64,000 nucleotides of DNA from Bryobacterales bacterium. Its GTDB lineage: Bacteria; Acidobacteriota; Terriglobia; Bryobacterales; Bryobacteraceae. The DNA lies in contig JADZCM010000027.1 of assembly GCA_020851555.1 (NCBI GenBank), forward strand, positions 35,668 through 99,667, in the 5' to 3' direction. The notes beneath the pieces are model-generated. The model ran no database searches, was not told where the DNA came from, and worked only from the letters and a program-made list of their open reading frames with translations. Numbering within the stretch: position 1 is the stretch's first letter; every line of letters starts with the position of its first letter. Below are positions 44,182-53,524 of this stretch, piece by piece. Position numbers and translations under genes: made by a program.

Positions 44182-46802
44182 GGTTTGACCTCTTGAGCGG
44201 CCGAGAAGACCAGAACTCCCCGGCGCGCATCCCAATCCCCCACCACCCCGGCGCCGTCCGGGACTTCTCCCTTCAGAATCAGGCGCGCCAGCGGCGTCTC
44301 GACTTCTCTTTGCAGCGCCCTCTTCAGCGGCCTGGCGCCGTAGTTCGGGTCGTAGCCCGCCCTAACCAGATGACGCACCGCTTCAGGCGTCAGTTGCAGG
44401 CTGAGGTGCCTCTCCGCCAGCCTCGCGCGCAGCCGGTCGAGTTGTATGCCGGCAATCTGCGTCAGGTGGTCCTCGGAGAGCGCGTGAAACACGATGGTCT
44501 CGTCGACCCGGTTCAGAAATTCGGGACGGAACACGCGGCGCATCTCCTCCAGCACAGCCTCTTTCATCCGCTCGTACTCAGGCCCCTCGAAGGCCCCGCG
44601 ATAACCCAGAATCCTGGAGCTCCCCACGTTGGAGGTCATGGTAACGACGGTGTTTTTGAAGTCCACCGTCCGGCCCTGCCCGTCGGTGAGCCGGCCGTCG
44701 TCCAGAATCTGCAACATGACGTTGAACACGTCGGAGTGCGCCTTCTCGATCTCGTCGAAGAGGATCACGGAGTAGGGGCGGCGGCGCACGGCTTCCGTGA
44801 GCTGCCCGCCTTCCTCGTAACCGACGTATCCGGGGGGGGCGCCGATAAGCCGCGCCACGGTGTGCTTCTCCTGGTACTCGGACATGTCGATACGGATCAT
44901 GGCGCGCTCATCATCAAACAGGAACTGGGCCAGCGCGCGGGCCAGTTCCGTCTTGCCGACGCCGGTCGGCCCGAGGAAGATGAAGCTGCCAATCGGGCGG
45001 TGGGGGTCCTTCAGGCCGCTGCGTGCCCGCAGCACCGCCTCCGAGACGGCCGAGACCGCCTCGTCCTGGCCGATCACCCGGCGGTGCAGTTCCTCCTCCA
45101 GGTGGAGCAGTTTCTGCATCTCGCCTTCCAGCAGCTTGGTAACCGGGATGTGGGTCCAGCGGCTCACGACCTGGGCAATGTCCTCCTCGTCCACTTCTTC
45201 CTTGAGCAACCGCACCTGGCCTTGCTTGCCCGCCAGATCGGATTCGGCTTCCTTCAGCTTCCGTTCCAGCCCGGTGAGCTTGCCGTACTTCAGCTCGGCG
45301 GCCTTGTTCAGGTCGTACTGCCGCTCGGCCAGTTCGATCTCGTGGCGGGTGCGCTCGATCTCGGAGCGCATGGCGCGCAGCTCCTGTACCGAGTCTTTTT
45401 CCGATTGCCACTGAGCCTTCAAGGCATCGGCCTCGGTCTTGAGGTCCGCCAGTTCCTTTTCTATCTTCGAGAGGCGCTCCCTGGAAGCGGCATCGGCCTC
45501 CTTCTTCAGGGCCTCCCGCTCGATCTCCAGTTGCATGATGCGGCGCAGGCGCTCGTCCAACTGCGAGGGCATGGAGTCGATCTCCGTGCGCAGGCGCGCG
45601 GCGGCTTCGTCCACCAGGTCGATGGCCTTGTCCGGCAGGAAACGGTCGGAGATGTAGCGATTGGAGAGTACGGCCGCCGAGACCAGGGCGGTGTCCTTTA
45701 TGCGCACGCCGTGGTGCACCTCGTAGCGCTCCTTGAGGCCGCGAAGGATCGAGATGGTGTCCTCGACGGATGGCTGGTCCACCAGCACCGGCTGGAAGCG
45801 GCGCTCCAGCGCGGCGTCCTTCTCCACGTGCTTGCGGTATTCGTCCAGGGTGGTGGCGCCGATACAATGCAGTTCGCCGCGCGCCAGCATGGGCTTGAGC
45901 AGGTTTCCCGCATCCATGGCGCCCTCGGCCTTGCCCGCTCCGACCACCGTGTGAAGCTCGTCGATGAACAGTATGATCTCGCCTTGCGACGACTGGACCT
46001 CCTTCAGCACCGCCTTAAGCCGTTCCTCGAACTCGCCGCGGAATTTCGCCCCGGCGATCAGCGCTCCCATGTCAAGCGCCACCACCCGGCGGTTCTTGAG
46101 CCCCTCCGGCACGTCACCGCGCACGATGCGCTGGGCCAGTCCCTCCACGATCGCAGTCTTGCCCACGCCGGCCTCGCCAATCAGCACCGGGTTGTTCTTG
46201 GTGCGCCGGCTCAGGACCTGTACCACCCGGCGTATCTCGTCGTCGCGTCCGATCACGGGGTCAAGTTTCCCCTGCGAGGCGAGCTGCGTCAGGTCGCGGC
46301 CGTAGCGCTCAAGCGCCTGGTAGGTGCTTTCGGGCGTCGGGGTTGTGACCCTCTGGCTTCCCCGAACCTCCTGAAGAGCCTGCGCGAGCCGCTCTCGGGA
46401 GATTCCATATTGCTTGAACAGGCGTCCGGCGCCGCCGCCGTCGTCGGTCAGGGCCAGCAACAGGTGTTCGACCGAGATGTACTCGTCCTTGAGCCGTTTG
46501 GCTTCGTCCTCGGCTTGCGCCAACAGGCGGTTCAGCCTGCCCGTAACGTAGATCTGCTCCGGGGCGCCCGAAGGCCCCGAAACCTTGGGCAGACGGTCCA
46601 ACTCGCGCTCCAGTTGCTGGGCCAGTTCTTCAACGCGGACGTTGGCCTTGTTCAGAATGGCGGGCGCCAAGCCTCCGTCTTGCTCCAGCAGCGCGGCAAG
46701 CAGGTGCTCGACGTCGATCTGCTGGTGGCTGAACCGTGCGGCCTTGGACTGCGCCGCTTGCAGAGCCTGTTGCGCTTTCTCTGTGAACCGGTTGATGTCC
46801 AT
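44178..46802 (-). CDS. clpB: ClpB disaggregase
   Basis: 874 residues. Clp_N repeats ([20 protein letters not shown]), first AAA+ Walker A GEAGVGKT (209-216), a long coiled-coil middle domain (about 410-530), second Walker A GPTGVGKT (611-618) and a D2 small domain are all present, with no ClpP-binding loop. It works with DnaK to dissolve protein aggregates. A consensus-like sigma-70 promoter lies 25 bases upstream (see 46827-46855). I see no CIRCE or HAIR element, so heat control may act by another route. Confidence 0.97.
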   Translation of the reverse strand: MDINRFTEKAQQALQAAQSKAARFSHQQIDVEHLLAALLEQDGGLAPAILNKANVRVEELAQQLERELDRLPKVSGPSGAPEQIYVTGRLNRLLAQAEDEAKRLKDEYISVEHLLLALTDDGGGAGRLFKQYGISRERLAQALQEVRGSQRVTTPTPESTYQALERYGRDLTQLASQGKLDPVIGRDDEIRRVVQVLSRRTKNNPVLIGEAGVGKTAIVEGLAQRIVRGDVPEGLKNRRVVALDMGALIAGAKFRGEFEERLKAVLKEVQSSQGEIILFIDELHTVVGAGKAEGAMDAGNLLKPMLARGELHCIGATTLDEYRKHVEKDAALERRFQPVLVDQPSVEDTISILRGLKERYEVHHGVRIKDTALVSAAVLSNRYISDRFLPDKAIDLVDEAAARLRTEIDSMPSQLDERLRRIMQLEIEREALKKEADAASRERLSKIEKELADLKTEADALKAQWQSEKDSVQELRAMRSEIERTRHEIELAERQYDLNKAAELKYGKLTGLERKLKEAESDLAGKQGQVRLLKEEVDEEDIAQVVSRWTHIPVTKLLEGEMQKLLHLEEELHRRVIGQDEAVSAVSEAVLRARSGLKDPHRPIGSFIFLGPTGVGKTELARALAQFLFDDERAMIRIDMSEYQEKHTVARLIGAPPGYVGYEEGGQLTEAVRRRPYSVILFDEIEKAHSDVFNVMLQILDDGRLTDGQGRTVDFKNTVVTMTSNVGSSRILGYRGAFEGPEYERMKEAVLEEMRRVFRPEFLNRVDETIVFHALSEDHLTQIAGIQLDRLRARLAERHLSLQLTPEAVRHLVRAGYDPNYGARPLKRALQREVETPLARLILKGEVPDGAGVVGDWDARRGVLVFSAAQEVKP

Positions 46803-46826
46803 AGCTTTAGTCTACCACTATCAAGT

Positions 46827-46855
46827 ATTATAATTCTAAACCTGTCAAGTTTCAA
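46827..46855 (-). promoter_or_regulatory. sigma-70 type promoter of clpB-lon
   Basis: On the minus strand TTGAAA (46855-46850) and TATAAT (46832-46827) are 17 bases apart; the -10 box is a perfect consensus. Transcription would start about 18 bases before the clpB ATG. Confidence 0.75.
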
Positions 46856-46889
46856 GCCAAATCCGAGGTTCGTTGCCTATGCTTCATAA

Positions 46890-46918
46890 TAGACATTGTA
46901 GATGGACTTTGGTATGAT
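46890..46918 (+). promoter_or_regulatory. sigma-70 type promoter of the carbonic anhydrase gene
   Basis: TAGACA (46890-46895) and TATGAT (46913-46918) are 17 bases apart, followed by AAGGAG at 46936-46941 nine bases before ATG 46951. It lies back-to-back with the clpB promoter, the -35 boxes 34 bases apart. Confidence 0.7.
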
Positions 46919-46950
46919 ATGGGACTCACTACCGAAAGGAGCTCTTTGCA

Positions 46951-47520
46951 ATGGGGAAAGTTCTGGAGAATGTGCTGAAGGCGAACGCGGAATACGCGCG
47001 GGGGTTCGGAGACAAGGGCCAACTGGCAATGCCGCCGGCCCGCAAGTTCGCGATTCTTACGTGCATGGATGCCCGGCTGGATCCGGCCAAGTTCGCGGGG
47101 TTGGCCGAGGGGGACGCCCACGTGATCCGCAACGCCGGAGGACGGGCCAGCGACGATGCGATACGCTCCCTGGTGATCTCCCACAAGCTGCTGGGGACAA
47201 AAGAGTGGTTCGTGATCCACCATACCAATTGCGGAATGGAGTATTTCACCGACGAGGTGATGCGGAACCTGCTCCGCGAGAGCCTGGATACGGCGGCACT
47301 GGAGGAAGGCGTGTGGAAGAACACCGGCCGGGGGCCCGGGTCGGCGGCGGGCGAGTACATCGGCTGGCTCACCATCAAGGATCTGCAACAGAGCGTGCGG
47401 GATGACGTGGAGCGCATACAGTCGCACCCGCTGGTGCCGGCGGGCATTTCCATCTACGGGTACATCTACGACGTTACCAGCGGGCGGCTGGTGGAGGTCG
47501 CCGGGGCGAAACGAGCCTGA
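46951..47520 (+). CDS. beta-class carbonic anhydrase
   Basis: 189 residues. The zinc site is Cys38 in [12 protein letters not shown], with Asp40 and Arg42, then His91 and Cys94 in [11 protein letters not shown], as in beta-carbonic anhydrases. [17 protein letters not shown] is also a family block. It interconverts CO2 and bicarbonate. The type is the short, Mycobacterium Rv1284-like one, judged from length and spacing. The gene is single and has its own promoter and AAGGAG site. Confidence 0.95.
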   Translation: MGKVLENVLKANAEYARGFGDKGQLAMPPARKFAILTCMDARLDPAKFAGLAEGDAHVIRNAGGRASDDAIRSLVISHKLLGTKEWFVIHHTNCGMEYFTDEVMRNLLRESLDTAALEEGVWKNTGRGPGSAAGEYIGWLTIKDLQQSVRDDVERIQSHPLVPAGISIYGYIYDVTSGRLVEVAGAKRA

Positions 47521-47598
47521 GCCGGGGAGCCGCCGGCGGGTAACGGCCTGCATTTACACATGTGGACACACCGTATTGGCGCCCGTTGCCCGCCATCG

Positions 47599-47619
47599 GC
47601 CCCGGTATACAGCCGGGGC
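47599..47619 (+). terminator. GC hairpin after the carbonic anhydrase gene
   Basis: GCCCCGG (47599-47605) pairs with CCGGGGC (47613-47619) around a seven-base loop. It sits 78 bases after the stop and 21 bases before the SH3 lipoprotein gene. No T run follows. Confidence 0.4.
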
Positions 47620-47640
47620 TGCGAATAATACCATGAAATC

Positions 47641-48648
47641 ATGGCGCTACTGGCCTGGCTTCTGCTGGCTCTGGCGCTCGCGGGCTGTTCCCGCGGGCAG
47701 CCCGAGGCGGTGATAGGAGAAGGCTTCGTGGTGCCCGAGACGCTGAACCTGCGCGCCGAACTCGGCCCGCAGCAGCCGGCGGTGGCCACCGTGCGGCACG
47801 GCGAGAAGGTCGAGATCCTGGCCCGCCGCCGCCGCTTCGTGAAGGTGCGCACCAGCGCGGGCGCGGCGGGATGGGTGGACGGCTCCCTGCTGTTCAGCCC
47901 CGAGCAGATCGAACAACTCCGCGCAGTCGCCCGGCGCGCCGCGCGTCTCCCCTCCCAAGGCGAGGCCACGGTGTTCGACGCCTTGAACGTGCACACGGAC
48001 CCGGACCGGGGGGCTCCGAGTTTCCACCAGATCCGTCCGGGACAGCAGGTTTCCATCCTGGAGCACAGGCTGGTTCCAAGAGCCTCGCCGGGGTTGGCCC
48101 CGGACGATTGGCTGCTCGTCCGGCTCTCGCCGGAGGCCGCCGGATGGGTGCTGGGAAACATGCTGTTCATGGCGATTCCCGACGAAGTCGCGCAGTACGC
48201 CGAGGGGCACCGGATCACATCGTACTTCTCGCTGGGAGAGGTTCGGGACGAGGACCGCGTGCAGCACAACTGGCTGTGGACTACGATCACCAAGGGAAGA
48301 GAGCCCTACCAGTTCGACAGCTTCCGGGTATTCATGTGGAGCCTGCGGCGGCACCGCTACGAGACGGCCTACATCGAACGCAACCTGAGAGGCTACTATC
48401 CGGTCACGGTCGAGACGCCGCCCGGCGCGCCGCCGCGGTTCTCGCTACCGGTGGAGGACAAGGACGGCACGCGCTACCTGCGCACCTACACCTTCCAGGG
48501 GTACCGCGTCCGGATGGTGGCCAAGGTCCCCTGGGTCGCGCCTCCCGAGCCGGCGGCTGAAACAGCGGCCCCGCCGGCGCCGCCCCGGGACAGACCCTGG
48601 TTCATCCGGCTGCGAGACCGGCTGACCGGGGCCGGCGGCGGCAATTAG
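47641..48648 (+). CDS. SH3-domain lipoprotein
   Basis: 335 residues. The signal MALLAWLLLALALAGC ends in a lipobox (LAGC). Two SH3-like repeats follow (about 28-85: LNLRAELG, VRHGEKVEILARRRRFVKVR; and about 110-165: ALNVHTDPDRG, IRPGQQVSILEH, WVLGNMLFM). A conserved C-terminal domain begins around 185 (ITSYFSLGEVRDEDRVQHNW) and the end is Pro-rich. Extracellular SH3 domains often bind peptidoglycan peptides. It may anchor at the outer membrane and contact the cell wall. The function is not known. Confidence 0.75.
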   Translation: MALLAWLLLALALAGCSRGQPEAVIGEGFVVPETLNLRAELGPQQPAVATVRHGEKVEILARRRRFVKVRTSAGAAGWVDGSLLFSPEQIEQLRAVARRAARLPSQGEATVFDALNVHTDPDRGAPSFHQIRPGQQVSILEHRLVPRASPGLAPDDWLLVRLSPEAAGWVLGNMLFMAIPDEVAQYAEGHRITSYFSLGEVRDEDRVQHNWLWTTITKGREPYQFDSFRVFMWSLRRHRYETAYIERNLRGYYPVTVETPPGAPPRFSLPVEDKDGTRYLRTYTFQGYRVRMVAKVPWVAPPEPAAETAAPPAPPRDRPWFIRLRDRLTGAGGGN

Positions 48649-48675
48649 CGGATGGAGCGGCGTCGGCCGCCGGCG

Positions 48676-49437
48676 TCACGGGAGGGCGGGCGCCACCCTG
48701 TCCAGTTCCAGGAATGCCCTGATGTGAGGATGGTCCGATTCCTCGATCTCGGCGACCGGTCCCTCATAGATGACGCGGCCCTCGAACAACACGATCACGC
48801 GGTCGGCTACGCGCCTCATCAGGTCCAGGTCGTGCGTCACCACGACCGAGGTGAGGCGCAACTGCTCTTTGAGCCTCTGCATCAGGTTGATGAGGATGTC
48901 CGACATGAGGGGATCGACCATGGTGGTCGGCTCGTCATAGAGGATGCATTCCGGCTGCGCCGCCAGTGCGCGGGCAATGGCCACGGCGCGGCGGTGCCCG
49001 GTGGACAGATCGCTCGGCGAGGCTTCGCGGTGCTCGCTCAAGCCCACCATGGCGAGCAGGCCGTCGACGACTTCTTCTTTGTTGGCGGAGTCGTAGTCCT
49101 CCCGTAATTCCAGTGAGAACAGGATGTTCTCGCCGACGGTGAGGGAGTCAAACAGCGCCCCGCTCTGGAAGACCATGGTCACTTTCTTGCGAATGCGGCG
49201 CAACTCCCGCTCCCGCCAATCGGTAATGTCCTCGTGGGCCACAATCACCCGCCCGTTATCCGGCTTCAGGAAACCCATGACGTGGGCCAGGGTGACGGAT
49301 TTCCCCACGCCGCTGCGGCCGATCACCGCCACCGTCTCTCCCGGGTCAACGTGGAAACAGACGTCGTCCAAAACGGGGGCATCGAACGTCTTATAAACGT
49401 GGCGGAATTCGATGTAGTGCGGGTATTGTTCACGCAT
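48676..49437 (-). CDS. MlaF-like ABC transporter ATPase
   Basis: 253 residues. Walker A is GRSGVGKS (40-47), Walker B is ECILYDEPTTMVDP and the switch His is in VVVTHDLD. The start MREQYPHYIEFRHVYKTFDA and the FQSGALFDSLTVGENILF block resemble MlaF, the ATPase that moves phospholipids between membranes with MlaE and MlaD. The signature motif is LSTGHRRAVAIARALA where MlaF usually has LSGGMRRR. No MlaE or MlaD gene is adjacent, so its permease is encoded elsewhere. It is divergent from the transglycosylase gene. Confidence 0.88.
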   Translation of the reverse strand: MREQYPHYIEFRHVYKTFDAPVLDDVCFHVDPGETVAVIGRSGVGKSVTLAHVMGFLKPDNGRVIVAHEDITDWRERELRRIRKKVTMVFQSGALFDSLTVGENILFSLELREDYDSANKEEVVDGLLAMVGLSEHREASPSDLSTGHRRAVAIARALAAQPECILYDEPTTMVDPLMSDILINLMQRLKEQLRLTSVVVTHDLDLMRRVADRVIVLFEGRVIYEGPVAEIEESDHPHIRAFLELDRVAPALP

Positions 49438-49535
49438 GATGAGCCGGCCGGGGAAGGCCCCCGCGGTCCGGCGGGCCTGTCCCGGGCCGTCAATTCATGC
49501 AAGAATAATAGCATTGGAGGCTGGCGGTTTCCGCA

Positions 49536-49564
49536 TTGGCGCGGATGGGAATTGGGGTTATAAT
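49536..49564 (+). promoter_or_regulatory. sigma-70 type promoter of the lytic transglycosylase gene
   Basis: TTGGCG (49536-49541) and TATAAT (49559-49564) are 17 bases apart, with the -10 box 16 bases before ATG 49581. The leader would be only about ten bases long and has no clear Shine-Dalgarno. Confidence 0.65.
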
Positions 49565-49580
49565 TCCATAAAACAGAGAA

Positions 49581-50258
49581 ATGCGTTTTTGTTTGGGCAT
49601 CGCCGGGAGCTGGATCCTCGCCGCGCAGTGCTTCGCGGCCGCGCTCGAGGATTACCCCAGCCGGGCGTCCTCGGTGGTCCGCGCCGACCGGCGGACCGGC
49701 CGCCTGGTGCGCGCCGTCGTGGTTCGGCCGGCTCAGCGCCGGCAGGCGGCGGCCGCGGCATCCCCAATCCCCGAAGTCGTGCGGAAGGCCGCCGTCCAAA
49801 AAGGGCTCGACCCTCTGCTGGTGCACTCGGTGATCCAGGCCGAGAGCAATTACAACCCGTTCGCCGTCTCCCCCAAAGGCGCGCAGGGCCTGATGCAACT
49901 GATGCCGGCCACCGCCCGGCGGTACGGAGTCACCAACGGTTTCAGCATCGCCGAGAACGTGCAGGCGGGAGTCAGTTATCTGCGCGACCTGCTGGACGCG
50001 TTCGGGGACCGGGATCTGGCCCTGGCCGCTTACAACGCCGGTGAGGCGGCGGTCATCCGGCACGGCGGAATTCCGCCCTACGACGAGACCCGGCGATACG
50101 TCCGCGCGGTCGGCAGCCGGTACGCCGGACCGGGCCGGCGCGCGCCCGCCGTTGCACCGGCGGAACTGGAGGGTGCGGCGGCGCAGACCCCGCTCTTCCG
50201 GCCCGTCGAACAGTACATCGACCCGCAGGGCAACCTGCATATCTTCACCACGAGGTAG
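49581..50258 (+). CDS. lytic transglycosylase (SLT domain)
   Basis: 225 residues with a signal peptide (MRFCLGIAGSWILAAQCFAA). The soluble lytic transglycosylase domain spans about 65-165: LLVHSVIQAESNYNPFAVSP, with catalytic Glu in QAESN, GAQGLMQLMPATARRYGV and LALAAYNAGEAAV. It cleaves the glycan strand of peptidoglycan in the periplasm. The C-terminal part (about 180-225) is not conserved. The amidase gene follows by six bases, so both hydrolases are made together. Confidence 0.9.
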   Translation: MRFCLGIAGSWILAAQCFAAALEDYPSRASSVVRADRRTGRLVRAVVVRPAQRRQAAAAASPIPEVVRKAAVQKGLDPLLVHSVIQAESNYNPFAVSPKGAQGLMQLMPATARRYGVTNGFSIAENVQAGVSYLRDLLDAFGDRDLALAAYNAGEAAVIRHGGIPPYDETRRYVRAVGSRYAGPGRRAPAVAPAELEGAAAQTPLFRPVEQYIDPQGNLHIFTTR

Positions 50259-50263
50259 CGCTG

Positions 50264-51595
50264 ATGGCGACGCCGCTCTCCGGAAAAAGGCGGGCCTGGA
50301 CAAGCGGCGCGGGCTGCCTGCTGGCCTGCGCCGCGCTTCTCTCCGCCCAGACGCCGGAGAAGGGCTCCGGCCCCCTGGAGGTGCGCAGCGTCCGCCACTG
50401 GATCCTAGGCGACAGCACGCGTGTCTCCATTGAGGTGAGCGGCGATTTCACGCACCGCTTCGACAGGCTCTCCAATCCCGACCGGGTCTACTTCGACATA
50501 CTGGGCGCCAGGCCGGCTCTTGGAAAAAAGGAGAAGATCGTTGCGATCCCCGTGGGCGGCCGGCTGCTGAAGCAGATCCGGGTTTCCGAAACACGGCCGT
50601 CGGTGACCCGGGTGGTGCTGGACCTGGGCGACCCGGTGGACATCAGTTCCGCCCAATTGGCGAACCCCGACCGGCTGGTGGTGGAGCTGCGGCCGCGCAG
50701 CGCGACCCCCGGGGAACCCACGGCCCCGCCCGCTGCCGCCCCGCCCCCCGCCGCCGCTCCCGCGCCCGCCCCTTCCGTCTCGGAGGCCAAGCCCGCGCCG
50801 CAGACGCCTCCCGCCGCCGGACAGGAAGTCCGGATTGCTCTGCCTGCCAAGAAGAGCGTCACGGGAGGCCGGTCGCTGGTGCGCGCCCTGGGGCTCAAGA
50901 TCGAACGCGTGGTGATCGATCCCGGCCATGGCGGGAGCGACACGGGCACCATCGGCCCTACCGGCCTGATGGAGAAAGACCTGGTGCTGGACGTTGCGCA
51001 GCGGGTGGGCGCCTTGATCGAGCAGCGCCTGGGGGCCGAAGTGTTCTACACCAGGACCGGCGACGAGTCACGCTCCCTGGAGGAACGCACCGCCCTGGCC
51101 AACGAGAAGAAGGCGGACCTGTTTCTCTCCATTCACGCCAACTCGGGGGTGCCCTCGGCCACGGGAACGGAAACCTACTACCTGAATTTCACCACCGACC
51201 GGAGCGCCATGGAGGTGGCCGCCCGCGAGAACGCGAGCAGCCAGCGGACCATCAGCGACCTTCAGAGTCTGATCGAGAAGATCGCCCTTAAGGACAAGGT
51301 GGAGGAGTCCAGGGAGTTCGCCTCGAAGATCCAGACGTCCCTGTTCAGGGAACTGGCCAAGACCAACCGGACGGCCCGGGACCGCGGAGTGCGGAAAGCC
51401 CCGTTCCTGGTCCTGATCGGCGCCGCCATGCCGTCGGTGCTCACCGAGATCACTTTCCTCAGCAATCCCCGCGAGGAGAAACTGCTGAAGACCGGCGACT
51501 ACCGGCAGAAGATCGCGGAAGGGATTTGCAACGGGCTTTCGCAGTACGCATCCACGCTCAGCCGCTTCCAGGTGGCCGAAACGAAGAGCCCTTGA
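50264..51595 (+). CDS. amiC: N-acetylmuramoyl-L-alanine amidase (AMIN plus Amidase_3)
   Basis: 443 residues. A signal region (GAGCLLACAALLSAQT) is followed by an AMIN domain at about 35-150 (VRSVRHWILGDSTRVSIEVS), a Pro/Ala linker and Amidase_3. Zinc ligands are His in VVIDPGHGGSDTG, Glu in GLMEKDL and His in LFLSIHAN, and the catalytic Glu lies in SVLTEITFLSNP. It splits the amide bond between MurNAc and the stem peptide during septum separation. The AMIN domain directs it to peptidoglycan. The gene symbol is by domain type only. Confidence 0.88.
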   Translation: MATPLSGKRRAWTSGAGCLLACAALLSAQTPEKGSGPLEVRSVRHWILGDSTRVSIEVSGDFTHRFDRLSNPDRVYFDILGARPALGKKEKIVAIPVGGRLLKQIRVSETRPSVTRVVLDLGDPVDISSAQLANPDRLVVELRPRSATPGEPTAPPAAAPPPAAAPAPAPSVSEAKPAPQTPPAAGQEVRIALPAKKSVTGGRSLVRALGLKIERVVIDPGHGGSDTGTIGPTGLMEKDLVLDVAQRVGALIEQRLGAEVFYTRTGDESRSLEERTALANEKKADLFLSIHANSGVPSATGTETYYLNFTTDRSAMEVAARENASSQRTISDLQSLIEKIALKDKVEESREFASKIQTSLFRELAKTNRTARDRGVRKAPFLVLIGAAMPSVLTEITFLSNPREEKLLKTGDYRQKIAEGICNGLSQYASTLSRFQVAETKSP

Positions 51596-51596
51596 G

Positions 51597-52292
51597 ATGC
51601 GCGTTCTGGCCTTCCGCCATGTTCCGTCCGACCACCTGGGTTGGATAGCCCCTGCACTGGAAGCCCGCGGCGTTGCATTCGAGTACATAGACCTGTTCCG
51701 GGAACCGGAAGCCCCCATCGATTCCGGCGCGGCCGCGGGTTTAGTGTTGATGCGGGGGCCCATGTCGGCCAACCATGAACTGGCCTACATACGGCGGGAG
51801 CTGCGCTTGATCGAGCGGGCGGCCGCGGGAGGGACGCCGGTCCTGGGGGTCTGCCTCGGCGCTCAACTGGTAGCCAAGGCGCTGGGCGCGCGCGTCTACA
51901 GGAACCCGGTAAAGGAGGTCGGCTGGTTTCCGGTCGCCTGGACCGAGGCGGCGCGCCATGACACGCTGCTGGCCGGCCTGTCGGGCGAGGATACGGTCTT
52001 CCACTGGCACGGCGAGACCTTCGACCTGCCCGCGGGCTCCGAACTGCTGGCAAGCTCCCGTGCCTGCCGCAACCAGGCGTTCCGCTGGGGCGAGTCGGTC
52101 TACGGCTTCCAGTTTCACCTGGAAGCGACTCCGCGGATGATCTCGGACTGGGTGCGCCAGGGCCTCAGCGGCGGCGACGCGGGTGAGATGGGCGCGTTGC
52201 CGGACCCCCAGGCCAACGCCGCGCGCCTGGGCGAGTTGGCCACACAGGTTTTCGGCCGTTGGGCCTCCCTGGTGGTGGAAAAACACCGCTAA
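51597..52292 (+). CDS. class I glutamine amidotransferase-like protein
   Basis: 231 residues. The nucleophile is Cys86 in TPVLGVCLGAQLVAKAL and the His-Glu pair is His174 and Glu176 in GFQFHLEATPR, so the glutaminase triad is complete. It resembles the stand-alone GuaA-like amidotransferase domain. Such proteins act on aminated metabolites such as gamma-glutamyl compounds; the partner is unknown. It starts at ATG 51597, one base after the stop of the amidase gene, which suggests co-transcription. Confidence 0.85.
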   Translation: MRVLAFRHVPSDHLGWIAPALEARGVAFEYIDLFREPEAPIDSGAAAGLVLMRGPMSANHELAYIRRELRLIERAAAGGTPVLGVCLGAQLVAKALGARVYRNPVKEVGWFPVAWTEAARHDTLLAGLSGEDTVFHWHGETFDLPAGSELLASSRACRNQAFRWGESVYGFQFHLEATPRMISDWVRQGLSGGDAGEMGALPDPQANAARLGELATQVFGRWASLVVEKHR

Positions 52293-52315
52293 AACTCCAT
52301 TCGCGCAGTTCTCCC

Positions 52316-52345
52316 TTGCGGGCCGGATTCTCAAATCACTATGAT
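52316..52345 (+). promoter_or_regulatory. promoter candidate for the Rrf2 gene
   Basis: TTGCGG (52316-52321) and TATGAT (52340-52345) are 18 bases apart upstream of ATG 52383. Confidence 0.35.
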
Positions 52346-52382
52346 TAAAGAGTATAGAGTCTGGCAGTCCGAGGGGAGCAGG

Positions 52383-52847
52383 ATGATTTACTCAAGATCA
52401 GCGGAATACGCGATTCGCGCCTTCGTGCACCTCACGCAGGTACCCGAGGGCAAGTACGCGATGGTCAAAAATATCGCAAGGGAGGAAGGGATTCCCGCTC
52501 ACTTCCTGGCGAAGATCCTCCAGCAGCTCGCGCGCAAGGGCCTGTTGCGTTCGAGCAAGGGCCCCACGGGCGGCTTCCACCTGCGCCAGAAGCCGGAGGA
52601 GATCTCCCTGATGCGCATCGTCGAGGCGCTGGACGGGCTGGCCGATTTTGAAAAGTGCGCCAGCGGCCTGGCCGAGTGCAACGACGAGCAGCCCTGCGGA
52701 ATGCACGACTCCTGGACGGCGCTGCGAAAGCGTATCATGGAGTACTTGGAGAGCACTTCCATCGCCGACATCTATGCGGCGCTGGAGCAGAAGCGGCAGG
52801 CGCTGGCCAAGCCTCGGCGGGTCAGGCGCGCCGTCCTGAAGAAGTAG
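52383..52847 (+). CDS. Rrf2-family iron-sulfur type regulator
   Basis: 154 residues from ATG 52383, preceded by a GAGGGGAG site; an earlier in-frame ATG at 52341 adds residues outside the family. The winged helix begins [20 protein letters not shown] and continues [20 protein letters not shown]. Three cysteines (92, 99 and 105, spacing CX6CX5C) match the Fe-S cluster site of IscR/NsrR-type proteins. It may sense iron, NO or redox state. clpP lies 34 bases downstream and is a possible co-transcribed partner. Confidence 0.88.
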   Translation: MIYSRSAEYAIRAFVHLTQVPEGKYAMVKNIAREEGIPAHFLAKILQQLARKGLLRSSKGPTGGFHLRQKPEEISLMRIVEALDGLADFEKCASGLAECNDEQPCGMHDSWTALRKRIMEYLESTSIADIYAALEQKRQALAKPRRVRRAVLKK

Positions 52848-52881
52848 CCGGCCCCCGTGCGGGGCCCGGCAAAGTGAAAGG

Positions 52882-53499
52882 ATGACGAATTCCGTGTTGG
52901 TCCCCATGGTGGTCGAGCAAACCGCGCGGGGTGAGCGCGCCTACGACATCTACTCGCGCCTGTTGCGGGAGAACATCATCTTCCTGGGCACGCCCATCGA
53001 CGACGGCGTGGCCAATCTGGTGATCGCCCAGATGCTGTTCCTGGCCGCCGAGGATCCCGAAAAGGACATCTCGCTTTATATCAACACGCCCGGCGGATCG
53101 ATCACGGCGGGCCTGGCCATCCTGGATACCCTGCGCTTCGTGGAACCGGACATCGTCACCATTTGCGTGGGGCAGGCCGCCTCGATGGGCGCGGTGCTGC
53201 TCGCCGCCGGAGCCAAGGGCAAGCGTTACAGCCTGCCGCATTCGAGGATCCTGATTCACCAGCCGTCCATGAGCGGCCTGGCGGGGCAGGCGGCGGATAT
53301 CGACATTTACGCCAAAGAGATCCTGCGGATGAGAGAGAGCCTCAACCAGATCCTCTCGGACGCCACGGGACAGCCCATCGAGAGAGTGGCCCGGGACGTC
53401 GACCGCGACTACATCATGGACCCGCAGCAGGCCGTCGAATACGGCATGATCGACCGGGTCATCACCAGCCGGGAACTCTCGCCGGTGGCCAAACTGTAG
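52882..53499 (+). CDS. clpP: ClpP protease subunit
   Basis: 205 residues. The catalytic triad is Ser101 in [11 protein letters not shown], His126 in RILIHQPSM and probably Asp172 in [11 protein letters not shown]. Start [20 protein letters not shown] and [13 protein letters not shown] are standard. ClpP forms the tetradecameric chamber that works with ClpX or ClpA. Neither clpX nor tig is adjacent, unlike in many bacteria. AAAGGA precedes ATG 52882. Confidence 0.96.
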   Translation: MTNSVLVPMVVEQTARGERAYDIYSRLLRENIIFLGTPIDDGVANLVIAQMLFLAAEDPEKDISLYINTPGGSITAGLAILDTLRFVEPDIVTICVGQAASMGAVLLAAGAKGKRYSLPHSRILIHQPSMSGLAGQAADIDIYAKEILRMRESLNQILSDATGQPIERVARDVDRDYIMDPQQAVEYGMIDRVITSRELSPVAKL

Positions 53500-53524
53500 C
53501 AAGCGGCCGCCCGGAAGTTCCGTC

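Noticed and set aside
41701..44196. Long open frame on the plus strand opposite lon (831 codons)
   Set aside because: Same reason as for clpB; the lon frame has all catalytic motifs.
44193..46889. Long open frame on the plus strand opposite clpB (898 codons)
   Set aside because: It is antisense to a strongly conserved gene, shows no domain or signal, and such long shadows are common in GC-rich DNA when the real gene prefers G or C in the third codon position.
46803..46950. CIRCE or HAIR heat-shock operator upstream of clpB
   Set aside because: The repeats CTATCAAG and CTGTCAAG are direct, not inverted, and do not match either operator.
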